From contig CM031621.1 in assembly GCA_018398815.1 (NCBI GenBank), forward strand, positions 1,428,456-1,492,455: a stretch of 64,000 bases of DNA, written 5' to 3'. Numbering within the stretch: position 1 is the first letter of the stretch; each line of letters opens with the position of its first letter. Origin of the DNA: Conus ventricosus (lineage: Eukaryota; Mollusca; Gastropoda; Neogastropoda; Conidae). Position numbers and translations under genes: made by a program. Below, one piece after another: positions 34,746-46,031 of this stretch. Below the pieces are notes generated by a model, which was not told where the DNA came from, did not search any database, and saw only the letters and a list, made by a program, of their open reading frames with translations.

Positions 34746-34799
34746 CTGAAAATTTCCTTTGGCAGATTAATTGCAAAATAAGGAAACATGCCCTCCTCC

Positions 34800-35240
34800 T
34801 CCACCTACAGCACCGTCACCTCCCACCCCCACCCCCACCCCCACCCCCAACCATTCCAAAGAAAAAATGAACTATATTGAGGGTAAGTATGACATCCACG
34901 TTGAAAATGTTGATTTTTCAACCTGCTGTGAAGAGGTTGAGTGAGCCAGATGGTGGGGTGGCCAGACGGCTTCAAACAAGCAAACAGTGATAGCGGCAAA
35001 GAGCCAGGGATCATGCCAACAGACACATAGAACTTCTAAACCAGTACATACCCACTATTTGAAACTGTACATTTCTTCCTTTTTTAAAATCCAGTTTTGA
35101 TTTTTTATAATAATTCATTATTGCTGTTGTTTGAGGCATTAGCTGAACATTCAAACTAACACTTCTCACACACTTCAATGACCCCTTTACAACAGACAAT
35201 GGGTCTTTGATTTTTCAGTTTTTCACTGGAACACATATCT
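34800..35240. other. CCCCCA run and possible 3' untranslated sequence
   Basis: A (CCCCCA)n tract at 34826-34850, then AT-rich sequence. If the minus-strand exon at 35261-35318 is real, this would hold its 3' untranslated region. Confidence 0.35.
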
Positions 35241-35260
35241 CATCAGTCTGTCTACAGCTC

Positions 35261-35318
35261 CAGGTTCTTCAGTAGGGCATTATAGTCACTGTCAGTGAGG
35301 CTGCTGATCACCCTGTCG
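35261..35318 (-). CDS. Candidate terminal exon of an unidentified gene
   Basis: On the minus strand an acceptor-like CTTATCGACAG precedes an open frame VISSLTDSDYNALLKNLEL and a TAG stop at about 35261. The sequence looks protein-like and the acceptor is good, but no family is recognised. No preceding exon is seen, and the 59-bp minisatellite starts at the acceptor. It may be chance or a remnant. Confidence 0.3.
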
Positions 35319-35321
35319 ATA

Positions 35322-36310
35322 AGAGGCAGTCATCATCAGAAGGACTCACTTAGGAATTGACTGGTCCTGGAGGTCAGTGATCTTGCAGTCATCATCAGAA
35401 GGACTCACTCAGGAATTGACTGGTCCTGGAGGTCAGTGATAAGGCAGTCATCATCAGAAGGACTCACTCAGGAATTGACTGGTCCTGGAGGTCAGTGATG
35501 AGGCAGTCATCATCAGAAGGACTCACTTAGGAATTGACCGGTCCTGGAGGTCAGTAATGAGGCAGTCATCATCATCAGGACTCGCTTAGGAATTGACTGG
35601 TCCTGGAGGTCAATGATGAGGCAGTCATTATCAGAAGGACTCACTTAGGAATTGAGTGGTCCTAAAAATCAGTGATGAGGCAGTCATCATCAGAAGGACT
35701 CACTCAGGAATTGACTGGTCATGGAGGTCAGTGATGAGGCAGTCATTATCAGAAGGACTCACTTAGGAATTGACTGGTCCTGGAGGTCAGTGATAAGGCA
35801 GTCATCATCGGACTCACTCAGGAATTGACTGGTCCTGGAGGTCAGTGATGAGGCAGTCATTATCAGAAGGACTCACTTAGGAATTGACCGGTCCTGGAGG
35901 TCAGTGATGAGGCAGTCATTATCAGGACTCACTTAGGAATTGACCGGTCCTGGAGGTCAGTGATGAGGCAGTCATCATCATCAGGACTCGCTTAGGAATT
36001 GACTGGTCCTGGAGGTCAGTGATGAGGCAGTCATTATCAGAAGGACTCACTCAGGAATTGACTGGTCCTGGAGGTCAGTGATGAGGCAGTCATTATCAGA
36101 AGGACTCGCTCAGGAATTGACTGGTCCTGGAGGTCAGTGATAAGGCAGTCATCAGAAGGACTCACTCAGGAATTGACTGGTCCTGGAGGTCAGTGATAAG
36201 GCAGTCATCATCAGAAGGACTCACTCAGGAATTGACTGGTCCTGGAGGTCAGTGATGAGGCAGTCATTATCAGAAGGACTCACTCAGGAATTGACTGGTC
36301 CTGGAGGTCA
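35322..36310. repeat. 59-bp minisatellite, about 16 copies
   Basis: The unit includes GCAGTCATCATCAGAAGGAC and GGAATTGACTGGTCCTGGAG. Some units lack AGAA. The left edge abuts the candidate minus-strand exon. Confidence 0.92.
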
Positions 36311-36900
36311 GGGGTGTGGCAGAGTGAAACTGGGCCTCACTCCAGAGTCGATGGACATGGAGAGGATATAGTTCCCTGTTCAGGAGTATGTTCTGAAAGG
36401 AAGCAGCTAAGCCAGGAATGGACAAAGCCAGTTTTGTGGGGCATGGCTTCAAAGGCCTTCGAAAATCCAGCAGCGTACAGGATGAAGAGGTTACAGAAAT
36501 TGAGCAATAGTTTCCTCAACAGCGATGGTCACCATTCTTAAAAGCGCAGGTGACTGTCTCCAAGGTAGTGTTTTGGAAAGCATCCAGTATTGAGGAAAAA
36601 TTGAAAGATGAGAGTAAAGTTGGGGGCAGTTGAGTCAGCGAGGTTTGGGGATGACATTAAGAATGTTGTTGGGCTGGTAGCTTTACTGGGCTTGAAAGTT
36701 GTGCTGCAGCTTTGCCACACCAGGAACTTTAAAAGAGATGGGCTCAATGTTCATGAGTGGAGGTTTTAGGTTTTGAAGGTGGCTTTTGTAAGTATGGGCT
36801 TAACTGGTTCAGGAGATGGAAACAGTTTTGTACTGGATGTTACCAATCAGTTTGCTGTTCTTCTTGGGTGGGGGCCACTCCAGAAGGGTTGTGCTTCCTT
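36310..36900 (-). pseudogene. Highly decayed LINE reverse-transcriptase fragment
   Basis: Minus-strand frames contain KPSKATSPTTFLMSSPNLAD followed by FTLIFQFFLNTGCFPKHY, resembling the region between the first reverse-transcriptase blocks of Jockey-group LINEs. A possible later block is near 36340-36500. Many stops are present, and the assignment is tentative. Confidence 0.45.
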
Positions 36901-36939
36901 TACTTAAAGCCAGAATGATTTGGTGTCATTCTTGTTGAG

Positions 36940-38767
36940 ACCCCCCTCCAGGGGTTGCGACCTTGTCGTGGTCGGAGGGCTTGCGCGGTCCAGTGACCCC
37001 TTAGGCTTTGCTGGCGGGGGCATCAATACTTTAAGATAGGCTGGTTTTTTTTTAAAAAACTGCTTCTAGGTCCGAAAAGCCAAGATGCTGTCTGGCCTAA
37101 GCATAACGTGGTAAGGAGTTGATGCCCCTGGTAGGGCTTCCCATGTCAGATAGGCTAAGGGTGAGGATTCTGACTAAGAGTAACCCGCCTTTCTCCTTTT
37201 CTTGTTTTCTGCCTTCCTTATTTGGCCCTTTTCTCTCTTCGTCTCCCCTTCAAGTCTTCTTTTCCACACTCCTTTTCTCTCTGTGGTCTCCTTAAGATCC
37301 GCCGCGTTTGCCGTGCGGTGCGACCTGTGTCGAAGGGGGATGAGATCCTGGTGATTGAGAGGGCCAGCGCTCTCAACACATCACTTTGGCTCGAACCTCT
37401 CCTAGACAGGAAGTACACTTTGGCCCGGGTGTACTAATCGGCTCCCTTTTTGGGGCTGGGTCAAGACAGGCAGTTTCCCTGCTGGCCAAGTAAACCCCTG
37501 CAGTGCTCAGCTCTCTGTTCCCGGGAGTTGAGCATGATCAGGGGGGATAGGGTTGGTAGTTTCTGTTTGTCGTATATCTCTCCCGAACCCTGGAAGGGGT
37601 CAAGACATTGGTTTCTTGGCCCTGGCCCTTAGTTGGACTCCAAGGTGGGTGGGTAAGGGAGAGATGAAGCATAATAAACACAATATGGCTTTTTCCAAAA
37701 ACATTCCCCCAAAAGGAAGAGGAAGGCAGCATCCCCTATTTCAGGGGATTGTCAAACAGACAGTGATTCCGATACAGAGGTTAGACAGAAGACAGGTTTC
37801 TGGGCTTCCTGGCTCGTGATGGAGGGGACGGAGCAGGAAAGACCCCCTTTTAGCTCTGAGCCCTTTTGCCATACAAAAGGGCTTTCAAGGTATAGCAGGT
37901 GACCCTCGGTCCATCAAGAGGTTGAGGAATGGCTCGTTTCTTATTCAATGTAAATCACAAAAACAATCTGAACAGCTGCTAAAAGCAACAAAACTAGTGG
38001 ACAGGGAGATCAAGGTGACTCCCCACAAACAATTGAATTCATTGAAAGGCGTGATTCGCTGCCAGGATTTATCTGGTGTCTCAGAGGCAGAGATCAAATC
38101 GGAGCTGGCGTCCCAGGGTTGTGACGGAGGTGCGCAGGGTGACGGTAAAGAAGGGTGCAGAAAGAGTGGCCACCAACACCCTCTTTCTGACATTCTGCAA
38201 CCTGTGCTGCCTCCGGTCATCAAAGTAGGCTACCTGAATGTTTGTGTTCAGCTGTATGTGCCGTCCCCGTTGAGATGCTTCAGGTGCCAGAGGTTTGGCC
38301 ATGTCAGGGACCGCTGTTCTGGGCAGGAGGGGTGTGGTATTTGCTGCAAGGCAACCATGATGGGCCGTGTCATGATCCGGCACATTGTGCTAACTGCGGT
38401 GGCGACCATCCCTCCTCTTCACGAAACTGTCCTCTTTGGATTCAAGAATCTGCTATACAACGCATCAAAACGGAAAAGAAGATCTCGTTTTTGAAGCCCG
38501 GAAACAGGTTGTGGGCAGTCAGACGCCGACAGCTTCTTCCTATGCTTCGGCTGTAAAGAAAGTTCCCACAGTCCCTACTCGGTCAGTCTGCTGCCAGACT
38601 GATGAATTCATGTTTTCAAAGACATTGCAAGTAAGATCTGTCAATTCTGGTGGTAGCAAGTCCACCACCTCCCAACCCAAAGTGAATGCCCTGGTGGAGG
38701 CAAAAATGCAACTAGATCCGCATCAACTTGCCGGCAGTATTAAAAACGCATCCGCCGATTAAAAAAC
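36940..38767 (+). pseudogene. I/Nimb-like LINE 5' region and ORF1, cut by gap
   Basis: A GC-rich leader (GGGTTGCGACCTTGTCGTGG near 36955) of the type seen at LINE 5' ends is followed by a frame with an RNA-binding gag-like ORF1 (about 37690-38570). It includes FLIQCKSQKQSEQLLKA and a cluster of CCHC zinc knuckles: CFRCQRFGHVRDRC near 38280, a further Cys/His motif near 38340, and CANCGGDHPSSSRNC near 38395. ORF1 proteins coat LINE RNA. Frame changes at about 38110 and 38340 break it. ORF2 is not seen and may lie in the 1000-N gap. The family is inferred from the knuckle arrangement. Confidence 0.7.
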
Positions 38768-39767
38768 NNNNNNNNNNNNNNNNNNNNNNNNNNNNNNNNN
38801 NNNNNNNNNNNNNNNNNNNNNNNNNNNNNNNNNNNNNNNNNNNNNNNNNNNNNNNNNNNNNNNNNNNNNNNNNNNNNNNNNNNNNNNNNNNNNNNNNNNN
38901 NNNNNNNNNNNNNNNNNNNNNNNNNNNNNNNNNNNNNNNNNNNNNNNNNNNNNNNNNNNNNNNNNNNNNNNNNNNNNNNNNNNNNNNNNNNNNNNNNNNN
39001 NNNNNNNNNNNNNNNNNNNNNNNNNNNNNNNNNNNNNNNNNNNNNNNNNNNNNNNNNNNNNNNNNNNNNNNNNNNNNNNNNNNNNNNNNNNNNNNNNNNN
39101 NNNNNNNNNNNNNNNNNNNNNNNNNNNNNNNNNNNNNNNNNNNNNNNNNNNNNNNNNNNNNNNNNNNNNNNNNNNNNNNNNNNNNNNNNNNNNNNNNNNN
39201 NNNNNNNNNNNNNNNNNNNNNNNNNNNNNNNNNNNNNNNNNNNNNNNNNNNNNNNNNNNNNNNNNNNNNNNNNNNNNNNNNNNNNNNNNNNNNNNNNNNN
39301 NNNNNNNNNNNNNNNNNNNNNNNNNNNNNNNNNNNNNNNNNNNNNNNNNNNNNNNNNNNNNNNNNNNNNNNNNNNNNNNNNNNNNNNNNNNNNNNNNNNN
39401 NNNNNNNNNNNNNNNNNNNNNNNNNNNNNNNNNNNNNNNNNNNNNNNNNNNNNNNNNNNNNNNNNNNNNNNNNNNNNNNNNNNNNNNNNNNNNNNNNNNN
39501 NNNNNNNNNNNNNNNNNNNNNNNNNNNNNNNNNNNNNNNNNNNNNNNNNNNNNNNNNNNNNNNNNNNNNNNNNNNNNNNNNNNNNNNNNNNNNNNNNNNN
39601 NNNNNNNNNNNNNNNNNNNNNNNNNNNNNNNNNNNNNNNNNNNNNNNNNNNNNNNNNNNNNNNNNNNNNNNNNNNNNNNNNNNNNNNNNNNNNNNNNNNN
39701 NNNNNNNNNNNNNNNNNNNNNNNNNNNNNNNNNNNNNNNNNNNNNNNNNNNNNNNNNNNNNNNNNNN
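38768..39767. other. Assembly gap of 1000 N
   Basis: Exactly 1000 undetermined bases, so a scaffolding placeholder of unknown real size. It separates the contigs carrying the two PIPOX copies. Frames running through it are meaningless. Confidence 0.99.
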
Positions 39768-39854
39768 CTGTGTTCTGATGGTTGAGTTTATGAGATAAAC
39801 AGCTTATAGTGCCAGGCTCTGTCCCATTCTCAGCCGTGAGAATCATCCCACATA

Positions 39855-40047
39855 AAATAATAATAATAGAGCTTATATAGCGCTCTTCGATGAGAGAAGA
39901 CTCATCCTCAGAGCGCTTTACAATACAGGAAAAATAAAAGTTTCCATAAACATTTCACAATATTGGGAAAAAGGCATCAAAACAATAGGTCACAAAGCAA
40001 GCACTAAAACAGATGCACAAGCCACACCCCCCCCCCCCCCCACTCTA

Positions 40048-40105
<58 letters not shown>

Positions 40106-40763
40106 ACACCGCCACCCCACACACACGACATTATATGAACAACGCTCGACAAGAATTTGGGAATAGAAGAAAAGAACCAACCCCCATCCCCACCCCACCC
40201 CCCACCCGCCTCCAATTTCGTGAACACTGCACAGGATACAATATAAAACATGCAGAAGGGAGCACCCACACGCACACGCACACATACACACACACACAAA
40301 GGGCAAACTCAACACGAAACAACAAAAAACCCACGCGCGTAAACGCACACACACGAAACACACACACGCAAAAGCACACAAGCATTCAGGCACGGAAGCG
40401 CGTGTGCACATACAAGAGGCAAAAGGATGGAGAATGCATGGGAAACACGCATTAACTCGTACGCTATGAAGAAAGACAAAAAGACTTCTGAAAGAGATGC
40501 GTTTTGAGAGCAGATTTGAACGCAGAGAGAGTCTGCGAAGAGCGGAGCTGGGAGGGGAGGGAGTTCCAGACAAGGGGGGCTTGATAACTGAAAGAACGTT
40601 GGCCAAAGGATTTCAGTTTCATGCGGGGAAGCTTGAGAAGTTTGTCACTGCTAGAGCGGAGAGTGCAAGAGGGTTGATAAGTGACAAGTGTGTTGGAAAG
40701 ATAAGCAGGCAATGTTTCATCAAAGTTCATCATATACATACACATACTTTCTCGTGCACACAC
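39855..40763 (-). mobile_element. L2/CR1-like LINE 3' end, truncated and interrupted
   Basis: On the minus strand 40464-40763 encodes the conserved C-terminus of such LINEs: RSSSDKLLKLPRMKLKSFGQ, SYQAPLVWNSLPSQLR and FKSALKTHLF. The 3' end carries the GAGCGCTATATAAG-type block and an (ATT)n tail at 39855-39870. Between them is a C-rich and (CA)n-rich stretch (40020-40440). Confidence 0.75.
40021..40108. repeat. Poly-C and (CA)n tract
   Basis: Two long C runs followed by CA repeats. True lengths are unreliable. Confidence 0.85.
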
Positions 40764-40779
40764 GCGTATTCATTCTGCT

Positions 40780-40963
40780 GGCTTGCACACAGGCACATAT
40801 AGACACACTCGCAGGCAAGGATATATATACACACCCGCATTCATTCTGCTGGCTTGCACACAGGCACATACAGACACACTCGCAGGCAAGTATATACAGT
40901 ATATACACACACATGCATGCAAACAAGGGCATGCTCGCATTCACTTACACTCTTACACACACA

Positions 40964-41012
<49 letters not shown>

Positions 41013-41041
41013 GCATTATCTGTTTTACATTCACTTGCACA

Positions 41042-41074
<33 letters not shown>

Positions 41075-41078
41075 GCGC
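40780..41078. repeat. 71-bp direct duplication and (AC)n tract
   Basis: Two copies of a block with TTCATTCTGCTGGCTTGCAC (about 40769 and 40838), then (AC)n and (CG)n runs at 40960-41075. Confidence 0.8.
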
Positions 41079-41161
41079 ACACACAAAGCTGAAATGGGAA
41101 TTGATAGCGTACTCATGCAGAGTGAAATATCCAACTGCGACAAAAATAAATAGCCAAGAAT

Positions 41162-41272
41162 ATGCTGGGTCAGCAACGCACGTTTGCTTCTGGCTGGGTG
41201 AATCACCTTGACCCAGAGAATTTGAGTTGGAAGGAAGATTTCAAACTGCGTGCATGTATATGGCTGCAAGAG
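41162..41272 (+). other. Candidate upstream exon of right PIPOX copy
   Basis: 37 codons from ATG to a consensus donor GTAAGTG (41273), conserved with 24236-24342 of the other arm. The frame is open here (for example ASGWVNHLDPENLSWKED) but broken in the left copy. It lies about 4.6 kb upstream of exon 1, so it is probably an untranslated first exon. The family N-terminus is complete without it. Confidence 0.35.
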
Positions 41273-41363
41273 GTAAGTGTTGGTATTTCAAATGAATACA
41301 CTTATTTTATCCATGATTGTATTTTTATGAGGGTCATTGGTTAGGGGAGTATTTGAAGGGTGA

Positions 41364-41367
<4 letters not shown>

Positions 41368-41411
<44 letters not shown>
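41368..41411. repeat. (CT)n tract
   Basis: A pure dinucleotide run. The left arm has a GA/GACA-rich tract at the matching place. Confidence 0.9.
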
Positions 41412-41414
<3 letters not shown>

Positions 41415-41656
41415 TGCAGTTACTGCTTTTAGGTAAACAGTCATGACACATTTTCCATTTAACTTGTGTTTCTGATAACATGGACAGGCAGCTTGCTCAG
41501 TCCAGTTAGCCATTTTTTTTTCTATGTTTTTATCTCCTCAGTGTGTGCACGTGTCCATCTGATCTAAGATTTTGTGGTAGAAAGAATTTTAAACAATTTT
41601 GGTGTAAACAAAAATTAAATAAATGTTAGCGAACCGCCCAGAGAAACGTGGACAAA

Positions 41657-41712
41657 CGAGTCACAAGACAAAACACAAAGCGTTTCGACCTCTTAGGTCT
41701 TCTTCAGGTGAG
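41657..41712 (-). ncRNA. Hammerhead-like motif, left arm, degraded
   Basis: It mirrors the right-arm motif with a perfect stem II (GACCT/AGGTC), but stem III reads ACGCTT, losing one of its two pairs. It is probably inactive. Confidence 0.4.
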
Positions 41713-41856
41713 TCACAAACGAATAAAACGAAAATTCACTTAGCTTTGATCGCTTCAGATCGCTTCAGAGTTCAGCGCAAGGAAGAAGGCGTTGAACTCT
41801 TGCGCTGAACTCTGAAGCGATCAAAGCTAAGTGAATTTTCGTTATTTTATTCGTTT

Positions 41857-41906
41857 GTGACTCACCTGAAGAAGGCCTAAGAGGTCGAAACGCGTTGTGT
41901 TCTGTC
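41857..41906 (+). ncRNA. Hammerhead-like motif, right arm
   Basis: Core CTGAAGA (position 7 is tolerant), GAAA, minimal stem III ACGCGT, then U and predicted cleavage before GTG at 41897. Stem I can pair CAC/GTG and, across a loop, GAC/GTC. Stem II (GGCCT/AGGTC) has one extra A at its base, so activity is doubtful. Confidence 0.5.
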
Positions 41907-42250
41907 TTGTGACTCGTTTGTCCACGTTTCTCTGGGCGTTTCGCTAACATTTATTTAAGATTTGTTTAGATTTCCGCCTGCAGTCATCTCACTTTGCAAT
42001 TAGATCAATTTTGGTGTGTTTTAGATCATGTCTTTCAAAGAATGTTTTGCTTTGTTTGATTATTTATTTCTTCATTCATTTTTAACACCCGTGTGTATAA
42101 TTGAGTTTGACAAGATGGCAGCCTTTGATATTGCTCCCCATGGTCAGCTAGGCTATAAACAATAATAATAATCATCATCATAACGATAATAATAATAATG
42201 ATCTGGATTCTAACCAGTAAGCAGTAGAATGTCAAAAGGTGAAAGGGAGA

Positions 42251-42645
42251 TGATGAGTACTGGATTCTAACCAGCAAACAGTAGATCGATGAGTACTGGA
42301 TTCTAAGCAGCAAACAGTAGAACGATGAGCACTGGATTCTAAGCAGCAAACAGTAGAACGATGAGTACTGGATTCTAACCAGCAAACAGTAGAACGATGA
42401 GTACTGGATTCCAAGCAGCAAACAGTAGAACGATGAGTACTGGATTCCAAGCAGCAAACAGTAGAACGATGAGTACTGGATTCTAAGCAGCAAACAGTAG
42501 AACGATGAGTACTGGATTCTAAGCAGCAAACAGTAGAACGATGAGTACTGGATTCTAAGCAGCAAACAGTAGAACGATGAGTACTGGATTCTAAGCAGCA
42601 AACAGTAGAACGATGAGTACTGGATTCTAAGCAGCAAACTGTAGA
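42251..42645. repeat. 36-bp minisatellite, about 11 copies
   Basis: The unit is GATGAGTACTGGATTCTAAG plus CAGCAAACAGTAGAAC. 36 is divisible by three, so spurious frames stay open. Confidence 0.93.
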
Positions 42646-42939
42646 ATGTCAAAAGACGAAAGAGGCCTACTTTCCAATTGAGACCAATAAAGACAATACT
42701 CCTCTTCCATCCCAGAAAGTTTGTGTTATACTGATAACGTCAATGATGCTGCCGTTAGAATATTTCTCCTCTTCTTCACCCCCCACCCCATTACCCCTTC
42801 ACCCATGGCCACCCCCCACCTCCCCACCCCATCACCCTTTCACCCAGTTCTTGTAGAACAGGGAGTACTTTACAATGGGAACGAAGAAATGCTGTCTGTC
42901 TGTGTGTCTGTGTGTCCCTGGTCAAAACGTGTTCCACTC

Positions 42940-43790
42940 GCTCCAGACAAAACTACTGGGCCGATCTTTCTGAAAATTTGTAGGTATGTTCATTATGGGT
43001 CAAAGATGATGCCTGATGTATTATTTTACCGTTATAGCCGTTACTAACGGCTGTAACAGCCCATAACGGTTTTCCTTCTTTATGGAATATCTCAGAAAGC
43101 ACTTGGCCAATCTCTCTGAAAATTTGTAGCCATGTTCATAATGGGTCACAGATCATGCCCAATGTGCTATTTCACCGTTATAGCCGTTACTAACGGCCAT
43201 AACGGCCCATAACGGTTTTCCTTCTTTATGAAATATCTCAGAAAGTACTTGGCCGATCTTTCTGAAAATTTGTAAGTATGTTCATTATGGGTCACGGATG
43301 ATGCCCGATTTGTTATTTCAACGTTATAGCCGTTACTAACGGTTTTTCTTCTTTATGGAATATTTTAGAAAGTACTTGGCCGATCTTTCTAAAAAAAATT
43401 GTAGGTATGTTCATTATGGGTCACGGATCATGCCTGATAGGTTATTTTACCGTTATAGCCGTTACTAATGGCCCATAACGTTTTTTTATGGAATATCTCA
43501 GAAAGTACCTAGCCGATCTTTCTGAAAATTTGAAGGTTTGTTCATTATGGGTCACGGATCATGCCCGATGTTTTATTTTACCGTTATATCCGTTACTAAC
43601 GGCTATAATGGCCATTAACGGTTTTCTCCTTTATGGAAAATCTCAGAAAGTACTTGGCCGATCTTCGTGAAAATTTGTAGGTATGTTCATTATGGGTCAC
43701 AGATGATGACTGATGTTTACCTGAAAAGCCGTTACTAACGGCTATAACGCCCCCTAACGGTTTTTCCTCTTTATGGAATATCTCACGAGT
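42940..43790. repeat. 127-146-bp tandem repeat, about 6 copies
   Basis: Units share GGCCGATCTTTCTGAAAATT, ATGTTCATTATGGGTCAC and CCGTTATAGCCGTTACTAAC and end in TTTATGGAATATCTCAGAAA. The unit length varies through indels. The origin is unknown and no coding signal is seen. Confidence 0.85.
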
Positions 43791-43978
43791 ATTCAAGATA
43801 AACTGGGAGTACGTTTATATGCTTTGCATCTTGTATTTACATGTCATTCATCCACTGGCACATGATGGCCTACTGTCCTGGGATAGGTGGACTCAGATTT
43901 AATGTGTGTGCAACATTTCTCATGCTTGTGTTGACGCTTGGGACCTCAATTCAGAGTCTCAGTCAAATGACCGGGAAG

Positions 43979-44012
43979 GGGGGGAGGAGAGGAGGGGGGG
44001 GGGGGGGGGGGG
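43979..44012. repeat. G-rich and poly-G tract
   Basis: A run of more than 20 G in GGGAGGAGAGG context. It may affect polymerase or assembly accuracy. Confidence 0.85.
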
Positions 44013-44074
44013 GTTGCAGACGCTGATTCCAAAGAGAAAACCTTCTTCAACCTGACTGCATGGAGCGGGAATCA

Positions 44075-44660
44075 AACCCCAGACCTAGGGACAGGAGTCT
44101 GATAATAAACTGACCTGGCCAGTTAGGGGCAAGAGTCTGATACCAAACTGACCTGGCCATTTAGGAACAAGAGTCTGATGCCAAACTGACCTGGCCATTT
44201 AGGAACAAGAGTCTGATGCCAAACTCACCTGGCCAGTTAGGAACAAGAGTCTGACACCAAACTCACCTGGCCAGTTAGGAACAAGAGTCTAATATCAAAC
44301 TCAGCTGGCCAGTTAGGAACAAGAGTCTGATACCAAACTGACCTGGCCATTTAGGAACAAGAGTCTGATACCAAACTGACCTGCCCAGTTAGGGACAAGA
44401 GTCTGATACCAAACTGACCTGGCCATTTAGGAACAAGAGTCTGATACCAAACTGACCTGGCCAGTTAGGAACAAGAGTCTGATACCAAACTGACCTGGCC
44501 AGTTAGGAACAAGAGTCTGATACCAAACTGACCTGGCCAGTTAGGAACAAGAGTCTGATACCAAACTGACCTGGCCAGTTAGGAACAAGAGTCTGATACC
44601 AAACTGACCTGGCCATTTAGGAACAAGAGTCTGATACCAAACTGACCTGGCCAGTTAGGC
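44075..44660. repeat. 38-bp minisatellite, about 15 copies
   Basis: The unit is TTAGGAACAAGAGTCTGATA plus CCAAACTGACCTGGCCAG, with little divergence. Confidence 0.93.
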
Positions 44661-44824
44661 TCCTTTATGATGCTAGTGAATCTTAACAGTATGTCAAGCT
44701 CTTTGAATGGACAATAGTGTGTTATTGTGAAGTTCTGCGATGGACCAGCATGCACTTGTTTTACTTGATTTCATGTTGGCAAGACAGTGACATATCATGA
44801 GGTCTTAAATTTGGACACCTCCTA

Positions 44825-45055
44825 TGTGTAATCAAGATGTACATCTCTTGCATTGTGTAATCAAGATGTACATCTCTTACATTGTGTAATCAAGATGTAC
44901 ATCTCTTACATTGTGTAATCAAGATGTACATCTCTTACATTGTGTAATCAAGATGTACATCTCTTACATTATGTAATCAAGATGTACATCTCTTACATTG
45001 TGTAATCAATATGTACATCTGTTACGTCATGTAATCAATGTGTACATCTCTTACA
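44825..45055. repeat. 29-bp minisatellite, about 8 copies
   Basis: The unit is TGTGTAATCAAGATGTACAT plus CTCTTACAT. Confidence 0.92.
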
Positions 45056-45229
45056 TTGATTATTCACTGCAAATGGCAAAGTCACAGATTCACACTGCAC
45101 TAATGATCATCGCGATTTGAAATTAGTATAAACAGAAACGCATGCACATGTGTACATAACATGCTCATGCACAGGATAACACGCAGAGAACCACATTTAC
45201 ATGCAAATGCATGTGCATGCATGCACAAG

Positions 45230-45268
45230 CATGCACACACACTCACACACACACGTATGCATGCTTGC

Positions 45269-45345
<77 letters not shown>

Positions 45346-45660
45346 GTACGTGCACACATATGCACCAATCCTCATATCCTAACAAGCCACTCGCCCTCAA
45401 GTACATGCACAGACAGACATCTCACATAATTATACATTTGCATGACAACAGGGTCACTGTCCCCATTTAGACAAACAATGGCAGAGGTGGTCGGAAATCT
45501 ATACTGTCAGTTGTGTAAAAACAGGTGACCATGCAATCACTGGGTCGTAGGTTGAATGGTTCCTAAATAAGAGATAACCAAAAGATTGTAACAGATGTCA
45601 GTGTTTTCTAAATGCAGATGGAGTGTTGCATGAGAATTGAATGTGGGTGTGTGTATCATA

Positions 45661-45704
<44 letters not shown>

Positions 45705-45719
45705 TCACTCCCTCAGTCA

Positions 45720-45790
<71 letters not shown>
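45230..45790. repeat. (AC)n tracts upstream of right exon 1
   Basis: Runs at 45271-45340 and 45661-45790. The sequence between them matches 20085-20250 of the left arm in inverse orientation (for example GTCACTGTCCCCATTTAGAC). Confidence 0.9.
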
Positions 45791-45792
<2 letters not shown>

Positions 45793-45923
45793 ATGTGGTG
45801 TGTGTGTGGTATTAATTGTATCGCAAGATGGTGTGTATGTGTGTACATGTTCGCAATGGTAGAACTGTCTGTATGCAGTCCGTGCATTCATGCATTGTCA
45901 GCAGATTTGGGACGTGGACAAGA

Positions 45924-46031
45924 ATGACTTCAGAGGTGTACGATGTCATTGTGATCGGAGCTGGTGTGGAGGGCAGTGCGTCGGCCTACAGCTTGGCCAA
46001 GCTTGGACAGAAGACTCTGCTTCTGGAACAG
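45924..46031 (+). CDS. PIPOX: PIPOX right copy, exon 1
   Basis: 36 codons from ATG in AAGAATGAC to donor GTATTC, phase 0. It contains the FAD-binding loop. The protein is identical to the left copy. Confidence 0.87.

Larger units (their letters stand above)
41618..41956. mobile_element. Palindromic element with hammerhead-like motif in each arm
   Basis: Two ~160-bp inverted arms (41618-41780, 41800-41956) are separated by 19 bp. Each arm, read outward, contains CTGAAGA, a hairpin and GAAACGC. The motif and the inverted terminal arrangement resemble terminal repeats of Penelope-like elements, which carry minimal type I hammerheads. No GIY-YIG endonuclease or reverse transcriptase is present. 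Confidence 0.6.

Noticed and set aside
38728..39846. Frames of more than 350 codons
   Set aside because: They consist of the 1000-N gap; likewise the frames over 57847-59146.
40004..40606. 200-codon minus-strand frame
   Set aside because: Poly-C and (CA)n driven; only the end overlapping 40464-40763, in another frame, is a real LINE remnant.
42035..42652. 205-codon minus-strand frame with YCLLLRIQYSSF repeats
   Set aside because: Produced by the 36-bp minisatellite; no non-repeat homology.
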